Below, piece by piece: positions 52,623 through 61,352 of a stretch of DNA of 64,000 bases. Position numbers and translations under genes: made by a program. The stretch spans positions 1,054,001 to 1,118,000 of the forward strand of contig JADJWT010000001.1 in assembly GCA_016716225.1 (NCBI GenBank). The letters run 5' to 3'. The notes under the pieces are model-generated. The model ran no database searches. It had not been told where the DNA came from and was given only the letters and a program-made list of their open reading frames with translations. The stretch is from Ignavibacteriota bacterium. Lineage in GTDB: Bacteria; Bacteroidota; Ignavibacteria; Ignavibacteriales; Melioribacteraceae. Numbering within the stretch: the stretch's first letter is position 1; each line of letters begins with the position of its first letter.

Positions 52623-53912
52623 TTAATTTTCAGAAATTATTGATCCGGTAATTCTTGCTAATTCCGTGTCGGTTTCTTTTAAATTATAAATCGCGTTCAG
52701 TTTTTGAACCGACGCATTTAGAAAAATAATTTGTATATCTCTAAAATTGAATGAACTTATTGAACCATTTTTAAATTTTTCTTGAGATATTTCCAAATTC
52801 AATTTTGCTGCTTCCAGATTTTCATTGGCAACAATTAAAAGTTCCTTTCTAATGTTATATAATTCAAAAAGTTGCGAAAGTGTGTTTGTTAATGAGTGTT
52901 CAATTTGCTCGGTTTCAATTTTGCTAATTTCGTTTTCAATCTTCGCAATTTCCAATGCCCGCTTGGTGTTCAGACCGTTAAATATATTCCAGCCTAAAAC
53001 TAAATTAGCGTAATAATCATATCCTTTTGTATTTACTTTTGGAAGATTATTAATTGTCTGGTTCGAATTTTCATAATCGTAGCCGGCGTTTAATCGCAGT
53101 GTTGGATAAAAATCATCTCTTGTAATATCAATGTTTTTTTCTGAAATCATCTGGTTTATATATTGATTTTTAAGAGTTCTGTTGTTTACTAACATTTTGT
53201 TTTTTAAATCATCAAACAAATATTGATTTTCTAAAACCGAAAAATCATCAATAAAATCATAAGTTTTATCATTCTTCTCACCAATAAGCAAATTCAAAGA
53301 ACGAATGGAATTATCTAAAAATAATTTTTGAGAAAGATATGTTGATCTGTCTTCCAGCCAAGAATTTTTTGCTTGAAGAACTTCATAACTTACAGAGCTG
53401 CCTATTTCTTTGCTTAATTGCGCGCGGTCATATCTATCTTTTGATAATTTTTCAACCTCTTCAAAAACATTTAATTTTTCTTTTTGCAGAAGTACGTTAT
53501 AATATCCTAAAATAATTGATTGGATTCTGTTCTCAACAAGAAAAGCTACATTGCCTTCCGTAAGATTATAAATTTTTTCTAATCTGTCTTTTGTGTTATA
53601 AATTTTGAATCCGTTAAACAATGTCCAATTTAATGTTGCTGATGGAACCAAGCTATTTGTCTTAACTTCGTTAGTTCCGGTATCATCAAATCTATTTACC
53701 GATGTTAGGCTAACATCAACTGTTGGATATCTTCCGGCGGTTCCCCATGAATTGTTTTCATCGGCAATTTGCAAATCTTTTTTTGCAATTCTAATATCGT
53801 AATTGTTTTCGAGTCCTAATTTTATTGCATCAGAAAGGGTAAGTTTTTCTTGTGCAAAATAATTAATTGACGAAAATAAGATTAAACCATAAATATATTT
53901 TTTAAATTTCAT
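52623..53912 (-). CDS. TolC-family outer membrane efflux channel
   Basis: A 429-aa OEP protein with a signal peptide (residues 1-20, ending YFAQ). LSDAIKLGLENNYDIRIA begins the first repeat; the second lies around residues 230-410. It should form the outer-membrane exit duct for the RND pump encoded just upstream (17-bp gap). Sequence differs from the TolC homologue at 39815. Third gene of an MFP-RND-TolC-CDF operon. Confidence 0.93.
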   Translation of the reverse strand: MKFKKYIYGLILFSSINYFAQEKLTLSDAIKLGLENNYDIRIAKKDLQIADENNSWGTAGRYPTVDVSLTSVNRFDDTGTNEVKTNSLVPSATLNWTLFNGFKIYNTKDRLEKIYNLTEGNVAFLVENRIQSIILGYYNVLLQKEKLNVFEEVEKLSKDRYDRAQLSKEIGSSVSYEVLQAKNSWLEDRSTYLSQKLFLDNSIRSLNLLIGEKNDKTYDFIDDFSVLENQYLFDDLKNKMLVNNRTLKNQYINQMISEKNIDITRDDFYPTLRLNAGYDYENSNQTINNLPKVNTKGYDYYANLVLGWNIFNGLNTKRALEIAKIENEISKIETEQIEHSLTNTLSQLFELYNIRKELLIVANENLEAAKLNLEISQEKFKNGSISSFNFRDIQIIFLNASVQKLNAIYNLKETDTELARITGSIISEN

Positions 53913-53929
53913 TAAACTTTTCCTAAAAA

Positions 53930-56900
53930 TTAATCTACAGAAATTTTGCTATTGATTATTGCCGGTTCAACTTCTTCCGGTGATAAATTTCCTCTTCCTA
54001 ATAATTTTGCTTTAAAAACTCTTATATCGTTTAGTGTATAAATTAAAACCGGGAAAAACAATAATGTAAATCCGGTTCCTATTAAAACTCCGTAAGCCAA
54101 TGAAATTGCCATCGGAATTAAGAACTGTGCTTGAAAGCTGTTTTCTAAAATTATTGGATATAAACCCGCAACGGTTGTGATTGATGTTAACATTATTGCG
54201 CGAAACCTTGATTTTCCGGCATCAAACACCGCATCGTGAACATTCATTCCTTCCAAAAGATTTTGATTATATTTTGAAAGAAATACTACGGCATCATTAA
54301 TTATAACTCCTGAAAGTGCAACCATTCCCCACGCGCTCAATATTGAAATTGGTTGTCCGTGAATTCCATGTCCCCAGACTGCACCAATAAACGAAAGCGG
54401 AATCATCATTAAAATAATTCCGGCATGCGACATAGACTTGAAATGTAAAATCAAAATTAAAATGATCACAGCAAAAGCAATTCCAAAAAGTTTTTGCAAA
54501 TCTGCAACGGCTTCATTACTATTTTTTTGCTGCCCTTGATATTCAACATTTACACCGGGAAATTGTGCTTGCATTTGTGGAATTATTTGTGAAGCAACTC
54601 TTTCTAAAATTGGCGGAACCGGGGCATATGGATCTATTAAATCTGCTTCAACCCTAACTTCTTTCTCAGCATTATATCTTTTAATGCTTACCGGACCTCT
54701 TTCAATATTATATGTAACCAATTCCGAAAGCGGATATTCACCAAGTGCGGTTTTAATTTTAGTTTTTTCCATTTGTCCGATTGTTAATCTATCACTTTGC
54801 GGATAACGAACCCAAACTCTAATTTCATCTTTGCCTTGCTGCAATCTTTGAACTTGACCGCCGTAAAATCCTTGTCTAATTTGATTTGTAATATCATTTA
54901 GTGTTAATCCCAAAAAGTATGCTTGCGGTTTTAGTTTTAATTTTACCTCTTGTTTTCCTTCAGCATTGTTGTTTGTAATGTTTTGAAGTTCAGTAAATTC
55001 CCTAAGTTTTGCTTCCAAATATTTTTTAGCGTTTTCCAATTCGGAAATTTCTTTTCCTAATAAACTTATTGATACTGGTGCTCCCCAACGATTTATAGAG
55101 CCAACTGTAAACTTTTCCGCTTCGGGTATTTCACCGATTGCTTGTCTTACGCGTTCAGCAACTTCGTAAGTTGTAATTGGTGCGCCTTCCATATCACGCA
55201 TCATAACGTTTATGTTTCCGGCGTGGGAGCCTATTTCTTGTCCTTGAAACGCAGACCCGATTGATCTAAAAGTATATGTAATAAATTTATTTGTATCGGC
55301 AAATTCTTTTTCAAGTTGAAGTTCAACTTCTTGAATTTTTTTATCAAACTTTTCTAAATACTCTGTGGTTTGTTTTTCACCGGCACCGGGAGTGAATGCA
55401 ATGTTTACCGAAAACATATCAAACGCAACCGAAGGGAAGAAGGTTGTTTTAATTACTGTTCCTTGAATTAAACCAATGGTAACTAAAATTAACGCAACCG
55501 GAATTGTAACCACTATCCATCGCCATTTTAAAATTATAACTAACAATTTTGCATAAGTTTTGTTTCTTATTTTATCAATAAAATTTTCTATTGCGTTTTT
55601 AAATTTACTGTGTTTTTCGTTTCGCTTTAAAACATGTGGGTTTGCCAAATGTGCGGGCAAAACAAAAATTGCTTCTATTAATGAAACCCCTAAACTTACT
55701 ACAACAATAAATGCCATTTCATACATCATTTCCATTTGTCCAACTAAAAATAAAAGCGGAGCAAAAGCGACCATTGTTGTTGTTACAGAAGTAATAATGG
55801 AAGGAATTACTTCTATTGTTCCATCAATTGCGGCACGGCGTGGACTTTTTCCCATTTCAAAATGTGTGAATATGTTTTCGCCGATTACAATTCCATCATC
55901 AACCAGAATTCCAATTACTAAAATCATTCCAAACAACGAAATCATGTTGATTGTAATTCCGGAAAGATTTGCAATCACAAACATTCCCAAAAACGCCGAG
56001 GGGATTCCCCACGCAACCCAAAGCGAAACACGCAAGCTTAAAAACAATGCAAGTGAAATTACAACAAGAATTAAACCGGAGCCGCCGTTGTTGATAAGTA
56101 AATTTAATCGGCTGTTAAGCATATAAAGAAAATCATATGTTACTTCTAATTTTACATTGTTATGTTTTTCGTTAAACTCTTTTACATATTTATTTATGAA
56201 ATCAGAAATTTCTCCTAAATCTTCCGTATCTAATTTTGCGATGTTAAAGAAAATTCCTCGCTTTCCGTTTATGTAAGATTTGTTTACAACTTCAGAAAAT
56301 TTTCTTTTGATGGTTGCAATATCTCTAATTCTCAAATAGCTTCCGTCTGTGTTTGCACGAAGAATAATGTCTCCAATTGTGCTTGGATCAACAGAACGAT
56401 TACGCGCTCGAATTAATATTTCCTCTTCTTCGGATTTTATTTCTCCCGCAGAAATATCTCTGTTGTTGTTTGCAATTGCAGCGGAAATTTGGTCGAATGT
56501 TAAATTATAACGCAACAAAACATTTTCGGGAACTTCAACCGAAATTTCTAAATCCGGAAAACCGCTGATTGATATTTGAGAAATTAATCCGGAGTTAAGA
56601 AAATCATCTTCAATATCGTATGCATAATTTTTTAAGGTTTCTAAATCTACTTCGCCGGAGAGTCCTAAATTTGCTGCGTTTGTTGTTTCTCTTTGTTTAA
56701 AAACAATAGGTCGTTCGGCATCAACCGGAAACGAGCTGATTCCATCAACAGCGTTTTTAATTTCCATTAAAGCTTCGTCAATATCGTATCCCGTAATTAT
56801 TTCTATTTGAACGCGAGCAAAATTTTCCGAGGATGTTGATGTAAACTCTTTAATTCCAACAATTCCTCTAATCGCTTGTTCAACGCGCGATGTAACGCCT

Positions 56901-57085
56901 TCTTCCATTTCTTTTGGCGATGCGCCGGGATAAGCAACCGTAATATTTATAAAGCGCGATGATCTTTCCGGAAAGAATGATTTTTTCATCGAAAGTAAAC
57001 TTAACATTCCGGCAATTACAATTGCGGCAATTATTATGTTTGCATAAAACGGATATTTTACAAAAGTTGTTAAGAGTTTTTTCAT
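53930..57085 (-). CDS. RND-family efflux permease (AcrB/HAE1-like)
   Basis: A 1051-aa inner-membrane proton-driven pump with 12 membrane helices and two large periplasmic loops. ATVAYPGASPKEMEEGVTSRVEQ-type porter sequence (VAYPGASPKEMEEG) begins the first loop; helix 4 holds the proton-relay motif GILVDDGIVIGENI. The later helix VALSGVIINDAVVF is the second-half counterpart. Exports hydrophobic or metal-linked toxicants. Its partner proteins flank it: the MFP gene is 35 bp upstream and the TolC gene 17 bp downstream. Length is normal. Confidence 0.95.
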   Translation of the reverse strand: MKKLLTTFVKYPFYANIIIAAIVIAGMLSLLSMKKSFFPERSSRFINITVAYPGASPKEMEEGVTSRVEQAIRGIVGIKEFTSTSSENFARVQIEIITGYDIDEALMEIKNAVDGISSFPVDAERPIVFKQRETTNAANLGLSGEVDLETLKNYAYDIEDDFLNSGLISQISISGFPDLEISVEVPENVLLRYNLTFDQISAAIANNNRDISAGEIKSEEEEILIRARNRSVDPSTIGDIILRANTDGSYLRIRDIATIKRKFSEVVNKSYINGKRGIFFNIAKLDTEDLGEISDFINKYVKEFNEKHNNVKLEVTYDFLYMLNSRLNLLINNGGSGLILVVISLALFLSLRVSLWVAWGIPSAFLGMFVIANLSGITINMISLFGMILVIGILVDDGIVIGENIFTHFEMGKSPRRAAIDGTIEVIPSIITSVTTTMVAFAPLLFLVGQMEMMYEMAFIVVVSLGVSLIEAIFVLPAHLANPHVLKRNEKHSKFKNAIENFIDKIRNKTYAKLLVIILKWRWIVVTIPVALILVTIGLIQGTVIKTTFFPSVAFDMFSVNIAFTPGAGEKQTTEYLEKFDKKIQEVELQLEKEFADTNKFITYTFRSIGSAFQGQEIGSHAGNINVMMRDMEGAPITTYEVAERVRQAIGEIPEAEKFTVGSINRWGAPVSISLLGKEISELENAKKYLEAKLREFTELQNITNNNAEGKQEVKLKLKPQAYFLGLTLNDITNQIRQGFYGGQVQRLQQGKDEIRVWVRYPQSDRLTIGQMEKTKIKTALGEYPLSELVTYNIERGPVSIKRYNAEKEVRVEADLIDPYAPVPPILERVASQIIPQMQAQFPGVNVEYQGQQKNSNEAVADLQKLFGIAFAVIILILILHFKSMSHAGIILMMIPLSFIGAVWGHGIHGQPISILSAWGMVALSGVIINDAVVFLSKYNQNLLEGMNVHDAVFDAGKSRFRAIMLTSITTVAGLYPIILENSFQAQFLIPMAISLAYGVLIGTGFTLLFFPVLIYTLNDIRVFKAKLLGRGNLSPEEVEPAIINSKISVD

Positions 57086-57120
57086 TAATATTTCTCCAAA
57101 AGTTCCTTTTTCAAAAATTG

Positions 57121-58245
57121 TTATTCAATAATTTTAACTTTGGTTCCTTCCGCAGCGTTAATTAATGGCTCAACTACAACGTTTGCGTTTTCGTTCAATC
57201 CGTTGAAGAAAAGAGTTTTGTCATTGGTTTTTACAACATTAATTTTTGTTTTTACAAGAGCATTATTTTCGATTGTGAAAACTTCATTTGAATTGAAAAC
57301 AGAGTTTCTTGGAATTTCCATAACATTATTTAAAGGAATGTTTGAGAAAGTTGCTTTCAAATATTGCCCGCGATAAACCGGCTTGTGATTATTGTTTGCG
57401 AGCTGAACATAAACACTTATTGATTGTGTTTGCTGATTTAAGTCGCCGGCTTTTCTAATCACATTTCCAAACCATTTATATTCGTTTAGTTCATCGGTTA
57501 AAGAAACTTTATCGCCAACGTTTATCCATTTTGCATTTTCAATTTCCAACGGAATCTCAACTTCCAAAATATTTGTGTTTATAATTTTTGCGAGTGCTGC
57601 TCCAGCGTTTGCAATTGCTCCAACTTCTAAATTTACTTGTGAAATTGCTCCATTAAACGGCGCATAAATTGAATACTTTTTAAATTTTGATTCGTTGCTT
57701 TTTAAAGTATAATATTTAGTTAAAATACTTTTGCTTGAAAGAAAAACTTTTTCTTGGGTAGATTTTATTTCCGGCAAATTTGGCAAGTCTTTATCAATTT
57801 CAATTTGCTCAAAAAACTTATACCAAGTTGGATATGTTTCGGGAAAATCAATTTTCATATCCGGTAAAATTCCAGCAAGCTGAGTTAAAAAGGAACTTAC
57901 TTCTGCTTTTAAATTTAGCGCGGCTTCGTTATCATAAATTCTTAAAAGCAAATCACCTTTCATAAAAATTTGTCCTTCTTTAAACGCAACATTTCCTTCA
58001 AGAATTTTTCCGGTAACTTCTGCGCTTAATGTAATTTCAGATTGCGAATAAACTCTACCGTTTGCAATATGCGTAGAGGAAACATCGGAATATTTAATCG
58101 GTTTAGCTTTTACAAACCTTACTATTTCTTCTGCTGGTTTTGTTTTTGGTTCTTCTTTAAATCCGCTAATCATTTTCATTGAGAAAAATGAAAAAATAAT
58201 TATAGCCGCTCCGACTAATATTATTGTTAATTTTTGCTTATTCAT
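57121..58245 (-). CDS. Membrane fusion protein of the RND pump
   Basis: A 374-aa periplasmic adaptor (HlyD_D23/AcrA type). An N-terminal membrane anchor (residues about 7-26), a biotinyl-lipoyl-like half (LSAEVTGKILEGNVAFKEGQ), a short hairpin (residues about 120-195), a second lipoyl half (YAPFNGAISQVNLEVG) and a beta-barrel (VSLTDELNEYKWFGNV). It links the inner-membrane pump to TolC. First gene of the operon, transcribed from the 288-bp divergent gap shared with the BASS transporter gene. No adjacent regulator gene is seen. Confidence 0.93.
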   Translation of the reverse strand: MNKQKLTIILVGAAIIIFSFFSMKMISGFKEEPKTKPAEEIVRFVKAKPIKYSDVSSTHIANGRVYSQSEITLSAEVTGKILEGNVAFKEGQIFMKGDLLLRIYDNEAALNLKAEVSSFLTQLAGILPDMKIDFPETYPTWYKFFEQIEIDKDLPNLPEIKSTQEKVFLSSKSILTKYYTLKSNESKFKKYSIYAPFNGAISQVNLEVGAIANAGAALAKIINTNILEVEIPLEIENAKWINVGDKVSLTDELNEYKWFGNVIRKAGDLNQQTQSISVYVQLANNNHKPVYRGQYLKATFSNIPLNNVMEIPRNSVFNSNEVFTIENNALVKTKINVVKTNDKTLFFNGLNENANVVVEPLINAAEGTKVKIIE

Positions 58246-58429
58246 TTTTTACCTAATTTACTTTATTTATAATATTTCTTATAACTTAAACTTTCTGATG
58301 TTTTTTTAACGAAATTATTTCTTTAAATAATATTTTACCTGTGAAATAATTTTATGAGAATATTTTTCTTGATGTGGTTTATGCAGATTAACAAATTGCA
58401 ACATTCATTGTTTCTTTCTATAAATTCGA

Positions 58430-58461
58430 TTTACAAAAGTAAATTTACAAATTATGTTTAC
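58430..58461. promoter_or_regulatory. Cluster of GTAAA half-sites between divergent transporter genes
   Basis: TTTAC-AAAA-GTAAA (58430-58443) overlaps the perfect palindrome GTAAATTTAC (58439-58448); GTTTAC follows at 58456-58461. The spacing suggests a dimeric repressor site in the gap serving both the efflux operon and the BASS transporter. No bound regulator is known. In AT-rich DNA such matches could also arise by chance. Confidence 0.3.
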
Positions 58462-58533
58462 TAATTATTTCATTAATTTTATATATATGACGCGCGGCAA
58501 ATCACATTTACTCATTTTTAAAATGTTGTTACA

Positions 58534-59427
58534 ATGAAAACAGTTTTTTTATTGTTTGCAATATCGCTGGGAATTTTGTTTCCATTTACTCACGAGTTAT
58601 CCTATTTAATAAAATATCTTTTAATGATAATGTTATTCTTTTCCTTTTTAAAAATGGAGGTAAAAAGAAAAGACTTTGTAATAAATCATTTCTATATACT
58701 TTTTGCAAATTTTTTAATTCCGTTTACTTTTTATTTTTTACTAATCTTTTTTGAAAACAAAACACTTGCACAAGTTGCGTTTATTACCGGAATTGCGCCA
58801 ACGGCGGTTGCTTCGCCAATAATTATAAACATTCTGAACAAAAAAATTGAGTATACTGTAATTTCAATTTTGTTAACAAATTTTGTTATTGCTTTTATTT
58901 TACCTTTTTTAATTCCAGAAATTTTAAATGATTCCTCAAGTATTTCTTTTGTTGATGTACTTCGTCCGGTTTCTGAAATTTTTCTAATTCCGTTTGTTTT
59001 ATCAATTTTGATAAAAAAGTATTTTCCATCCGCAAAAAAATTTTTAATCGGTTTTAACAAGTATGTGTTTTACGTTTTGGTTTTTAATATCAACATTGGC
59101 ACTGCAAAAGCAAGTAATTATATCAGAGAGGAAATTGGTTTTGGTGATCCGATAATTTATAAAATAGCTTTCTTCTCACTTATAATTTGCTTTCTCTCTT
59201 TTTATATAGGAAAATTAATTTCCCCGAAAAATTTTAATGTGGAGAGTTCACAATCGTTAGGACAAAAAAACAATGGTTTTACTTTGTGGGTTGCACTAAC
59301 TTTTATTAGTCCAATTGCGGTTTTGGGTCCGGTGTTTTATATTGTTTTTCAAAATATTTACATCTCTTGGCAGATACACAAAAGTAAGAGACAAGAAAAT
59401 CTGGTCTCTTACTCAAAATTAAGCTAA
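58534..59427 (+). CDS. BASS-family (bile acid:sodium symporter-like) transporter
   Basis: A 297-aa membrane protein with about nine hydrophobic helices. The helix pattern and the VAFITGIAPTAVASPIIINI crossover segment with proline and glycine, plus SSQSLGQKNNGFTLWVALTF in the second half, fit the SBF/BASS superfamily (bile acid, ACR3 arsenite, pantothenate and glucosinolate carriers). The substrate is unknown. The last 9 bp overlap the end of the convergent trxB gene. It is divergent from the efflux operon. Confidence 0.78.
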   Translation: MKTVFLLFAISLGILFPFTHELSYLIKYLLMIMLFFSFLKMEVKRKDFVINHFYILFANFLIPFTFYFLLIFFENKTLAQVAFITGIAPTAVASPIIINILNKKIEYTVISILLTNFVIAFILPFLIPEILNDSSSISFVDVLRPVSEIFLIPFVLSILIKKYFPSAKKFLIGFNKYVFYVLVFNINIGTAKASNYIREEIGFGDPIIYKIAFFSLIICFLSFYIGKLISPKNFNVESSQSLGQKNNGFTLWVALTFISPIAVLGPVFYIVFQNIYISWQIHKSKRQENLVSYSKLS

Positions 59428-60357
59428 TACTTCTTTATGTTTCTCCACATATTCCGCTGCGCTAAGCGCGGCAATTGTTCCATCGCTAACAGATGTTGTT
59501 ATTTGTCGAAATCTTTTTGCTCTCGAATCTCCCGCAGCAAAAACTCCTGGAATGTTTGTTTCCATCAAATCGTTGGTAATAATTTCGTTTCTATTGTTTA
59601 CTTCTATTATTCCCATTAAAGATTCTGTGTTTGGAACATATCCGATTAAAATAAATACGCCGTCGATTTCTTTCGAGGAAAATTCCCCGGTTCGCATATT
59701 TTTAATTATAACTTTCTCAAGTTTATCTTTTCCTATAAACTCTTGAATTTCGGACTCCATAATAAAATTAATTTTTGAATTTGACTTCGCTTCGTGAACT
59801 GCGCTTTCAAAAGCTTGAAAATGATCAAACTGATGTACAACGGTTACAGAGTTTGCGTACTTTGTTAAAGAAACAGCTTCTTCAAGTGCTGAATTTCCTC
59901 CACCAACAACAATTATATTTTTGTCCTGAAAAAAATCTCCATCGCAAGTTGCACAATATGAAATTCCTTTTCCTTTAAATATGTCTTCGCCTTTTGCACC
60001 TATTGTTCTTGATTTTCCGCCAGTTGCAAGTATTATGGATTTTGCAAAAAATGTTTCATTGTTATTTATTTCTACAGATTTTATATCGTCACTTAAATTT
60101 AGATTTGTAACTTTTATATTTGATTTAACTTTACCTCCAAATTTTTCGGCTTGTTTACGCATGTTTCGGGAAAGTTGGTATCCGCTTATACTTTCTATTC
60201 CGGGATAATTTGCAACTTCGTGGGTTAAAACCATTTGTCCGCCAGCCGCGCCTTCATTTAAAATTAATGTTGAAAGTTTTGCTCTGGATAAATAAATTCC
60301 AGCTGTTAATCCAGCCGGACCGCCGCCGATAACAATTACATCAAAATTGTTTTCCAT
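59419..60357 (-). CDS. trxB: Thioredoxin reductase
   Basis: A 312-aa low-molecular-weight flavin disulfide reductase. FAD motif IVIGGGPAGLTAG, redox CATCDG pair near residues 134-137, NAD(P) motif VVVGGGNSALEEA, and C-terminal FAAGDSRAKRFRQITT. It reduces thioredoxin with NADPH. The start is 1 bp after the stop of the upstream thioredoxin-like gene, so they form a trxA-trxB unit. The substrate thioredoxin encoded there has an atypical active site. Confidence 0.94.
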   Translation of the reverse strand: MENNFDVIVIGGGPAGLTAGIYLSRAKLSTLILNEGAAGGQMVLTHEVANYPGIESISGYQLSRNMRKQAEKFGGKVKSNIKVTNLNLSDDIKSVEINNNETFFAKSIILATGGKSRTIGAKGEDIFKGKGISYCATCDGDFFQDKNIIVVGGGNSALEEAVSLTKYANSVTVVHQFDHFQAFESAVHEAKSNSKINFIMESEIQEFIGKDKLEKVIIKNMRTGEFSSKEIDGVFILIGYVPNTESLMGIIEVNNRNEIITNDLMETNIPGVFAAGDSRAKRFRQITTSVSDGTIAALSAAEYVEKHKEVLA

Positions 60358-60358
60358 T

Positions 60359-60706
60359 TTAGCTTTTAAATTCCTTATCTAAAATACTTGTAACTTGATC
60401 CATATTTTGAATGCTTGATGTAGCTTTTGCAACTTTTCCGTTTTTATAATAAACCGTGAATGGTAATCCGGCAAAGCTTCTGCATTCTGGAAGATTTCTA
60501 ATTATTCCGGCTTCGGGGCTATCAAACGCCATATCAAAGAATTTTACGTGTGAATACTGATCTTGAATTTCTTCCATAACTTCATAAACTGGTATGCACA
60601 TTGGTCCCATTCTTCCGCAGCAAACCATTACGTTTTCGTTTTCATTTATAATTTTTGTTAACTCATTTGCGGTTGCAATATGATTTAATCCGGTTTGTAG
60701 TGTCAT
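60359..60706 (-). CDS. Thioredoxin-like protein with atypical active site
   Basis: A 115-aa thioredoxin-fold protein: strand NVMVCC at about 25-30, helix after PVYEVMEEIQD, KFFDMAFDSPEAG, and cis-proline segment GLPFTVYYKNGK. The canonical WCGPC is absent. Instead residues 29-37 read CCGRMGPMC, so the active-site loop has cysteines at 29, 30 and 37, with Met-Gly-Pro-Met inside. Another Cys is at about 75 (PECRS). Redox activity could use the flanking cysteines. It is the first gene of a pair with trxB, which makes a physiological link to thioredoxin reductase likely. Confidence 0.85.
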   Translation of the reverse strand: MTLQTGLNHIATANELTKIINENENVMVCCGRMGPMCIPVYEVMEEIQDQYSHVKFFDMAFDSPEAGIIRNLPECRSFAGLPFTVYYKNGKVAKATSSIQNMDQVTSILDKEFKS

Positions 60707-60876
60707 TTTTGTTCCCTTTTAAATAATATGTTTGAATTTTTTAAGATTTGATGCATAAAGTTTACTTTAGATTCTAAAACATCTTTCTTGTGTTTTGAGA
60801 ATTGTTTTGATTTTAAAATATTTCCTTAATCTTTCTGAAAGAAGTTTTTTGCCAAATCTTTTCTTTAAAATAAAAA

Positions 60877-60894
60877 GGCAGAGTTTCCTCTGCC
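60877..60894 (-). terminator. Terminator with GNRA-type loop after the 81-aa protein gene
   Basis: On the minus strand GGCAGAG, loop GAAA, CTCTGCC and TTTTTATTTT follow each other. The 7-bp stem is G/C-rich against a very AT-rich background. It lies 28 bp after the stop of the gene at 60922. Confidence 0.88.
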
Positions 60895-60921
60895 GGAGAA
60901 TCTATCTAATTTAGGTAAGGG

Positions 60922-61167
60922 TTATGCTTGTGGTTTGTTATAAATTATTTTTCTAATTGAATCAAATTGAAGATATGGATAATCTTCTTGAATTTTCTCT
61001 ATTGCATCGCCGGCGCTGATTTCTTTTTCTCTAAGATTATCAAATCTTTTTCTAATTAGATAATCTCGAACTGATTTTTGATTTATCAATCCGCGACTTT
61101 CTAAAACAGAATAAACTTCGTCGCTGATTAATTCAGCTAATGGATTTTCTATGTTTGTTGTATTCAT
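60922..61167 (-). CDS. Small hypothetical protein, 81 aa
   Basis: An 81-aa, mostly helical, charged protein (ELISDEVYSVLESRG, then VRDYLIRKRFDNLR, then EKIQEDYPYLQFDSIR). It has no signal, membrane segment or cysteine. I do not recognise the family; the spacing of hydrophobic residues suggests a small helical bundle, possibly DNA- or RNA-binding. Coding status is supported by a good reading frame, normal codon use and a strong dedicated terminator. It stands alone, with 215 bp downstream before the thioredoxin gene start and 185 bp upstream. Confidence 0.65.
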   Translation of the reverse strand: MNTTNIENPLAELISDEVYSVLESRGLINQKSVRDYLIRKRFDNLREKEISAGDAIEKIQEDYPYLQFDSIRKIIYNKPQA

Positions 61168-61352
61168 AGTAAAACCTTTCTTAGTTTTGTTAAATATATA
61201 ACATATAGACTTCCAATAGGGTAATTTTGTTCCCTTTAAACCGTATCTTTTTGATGTTTAGACAACGTGGTTCTGTAAAAAGTTTAATTATTAGGGATTT
61301 TTTAAACTTTTTACCTGTTTATTTTTTTGATGTGGTTTTTCATTTATATAAT

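Noticed and set aside
55560..56126. 188-aa open frame on the plus strand inside the RND permease gene
   Set aside because: It lies antisense to a full-length, well-conserved gene. Its composition (long Ile/Pro/Thr runs) is what the reverse frame of membrane helices produces.
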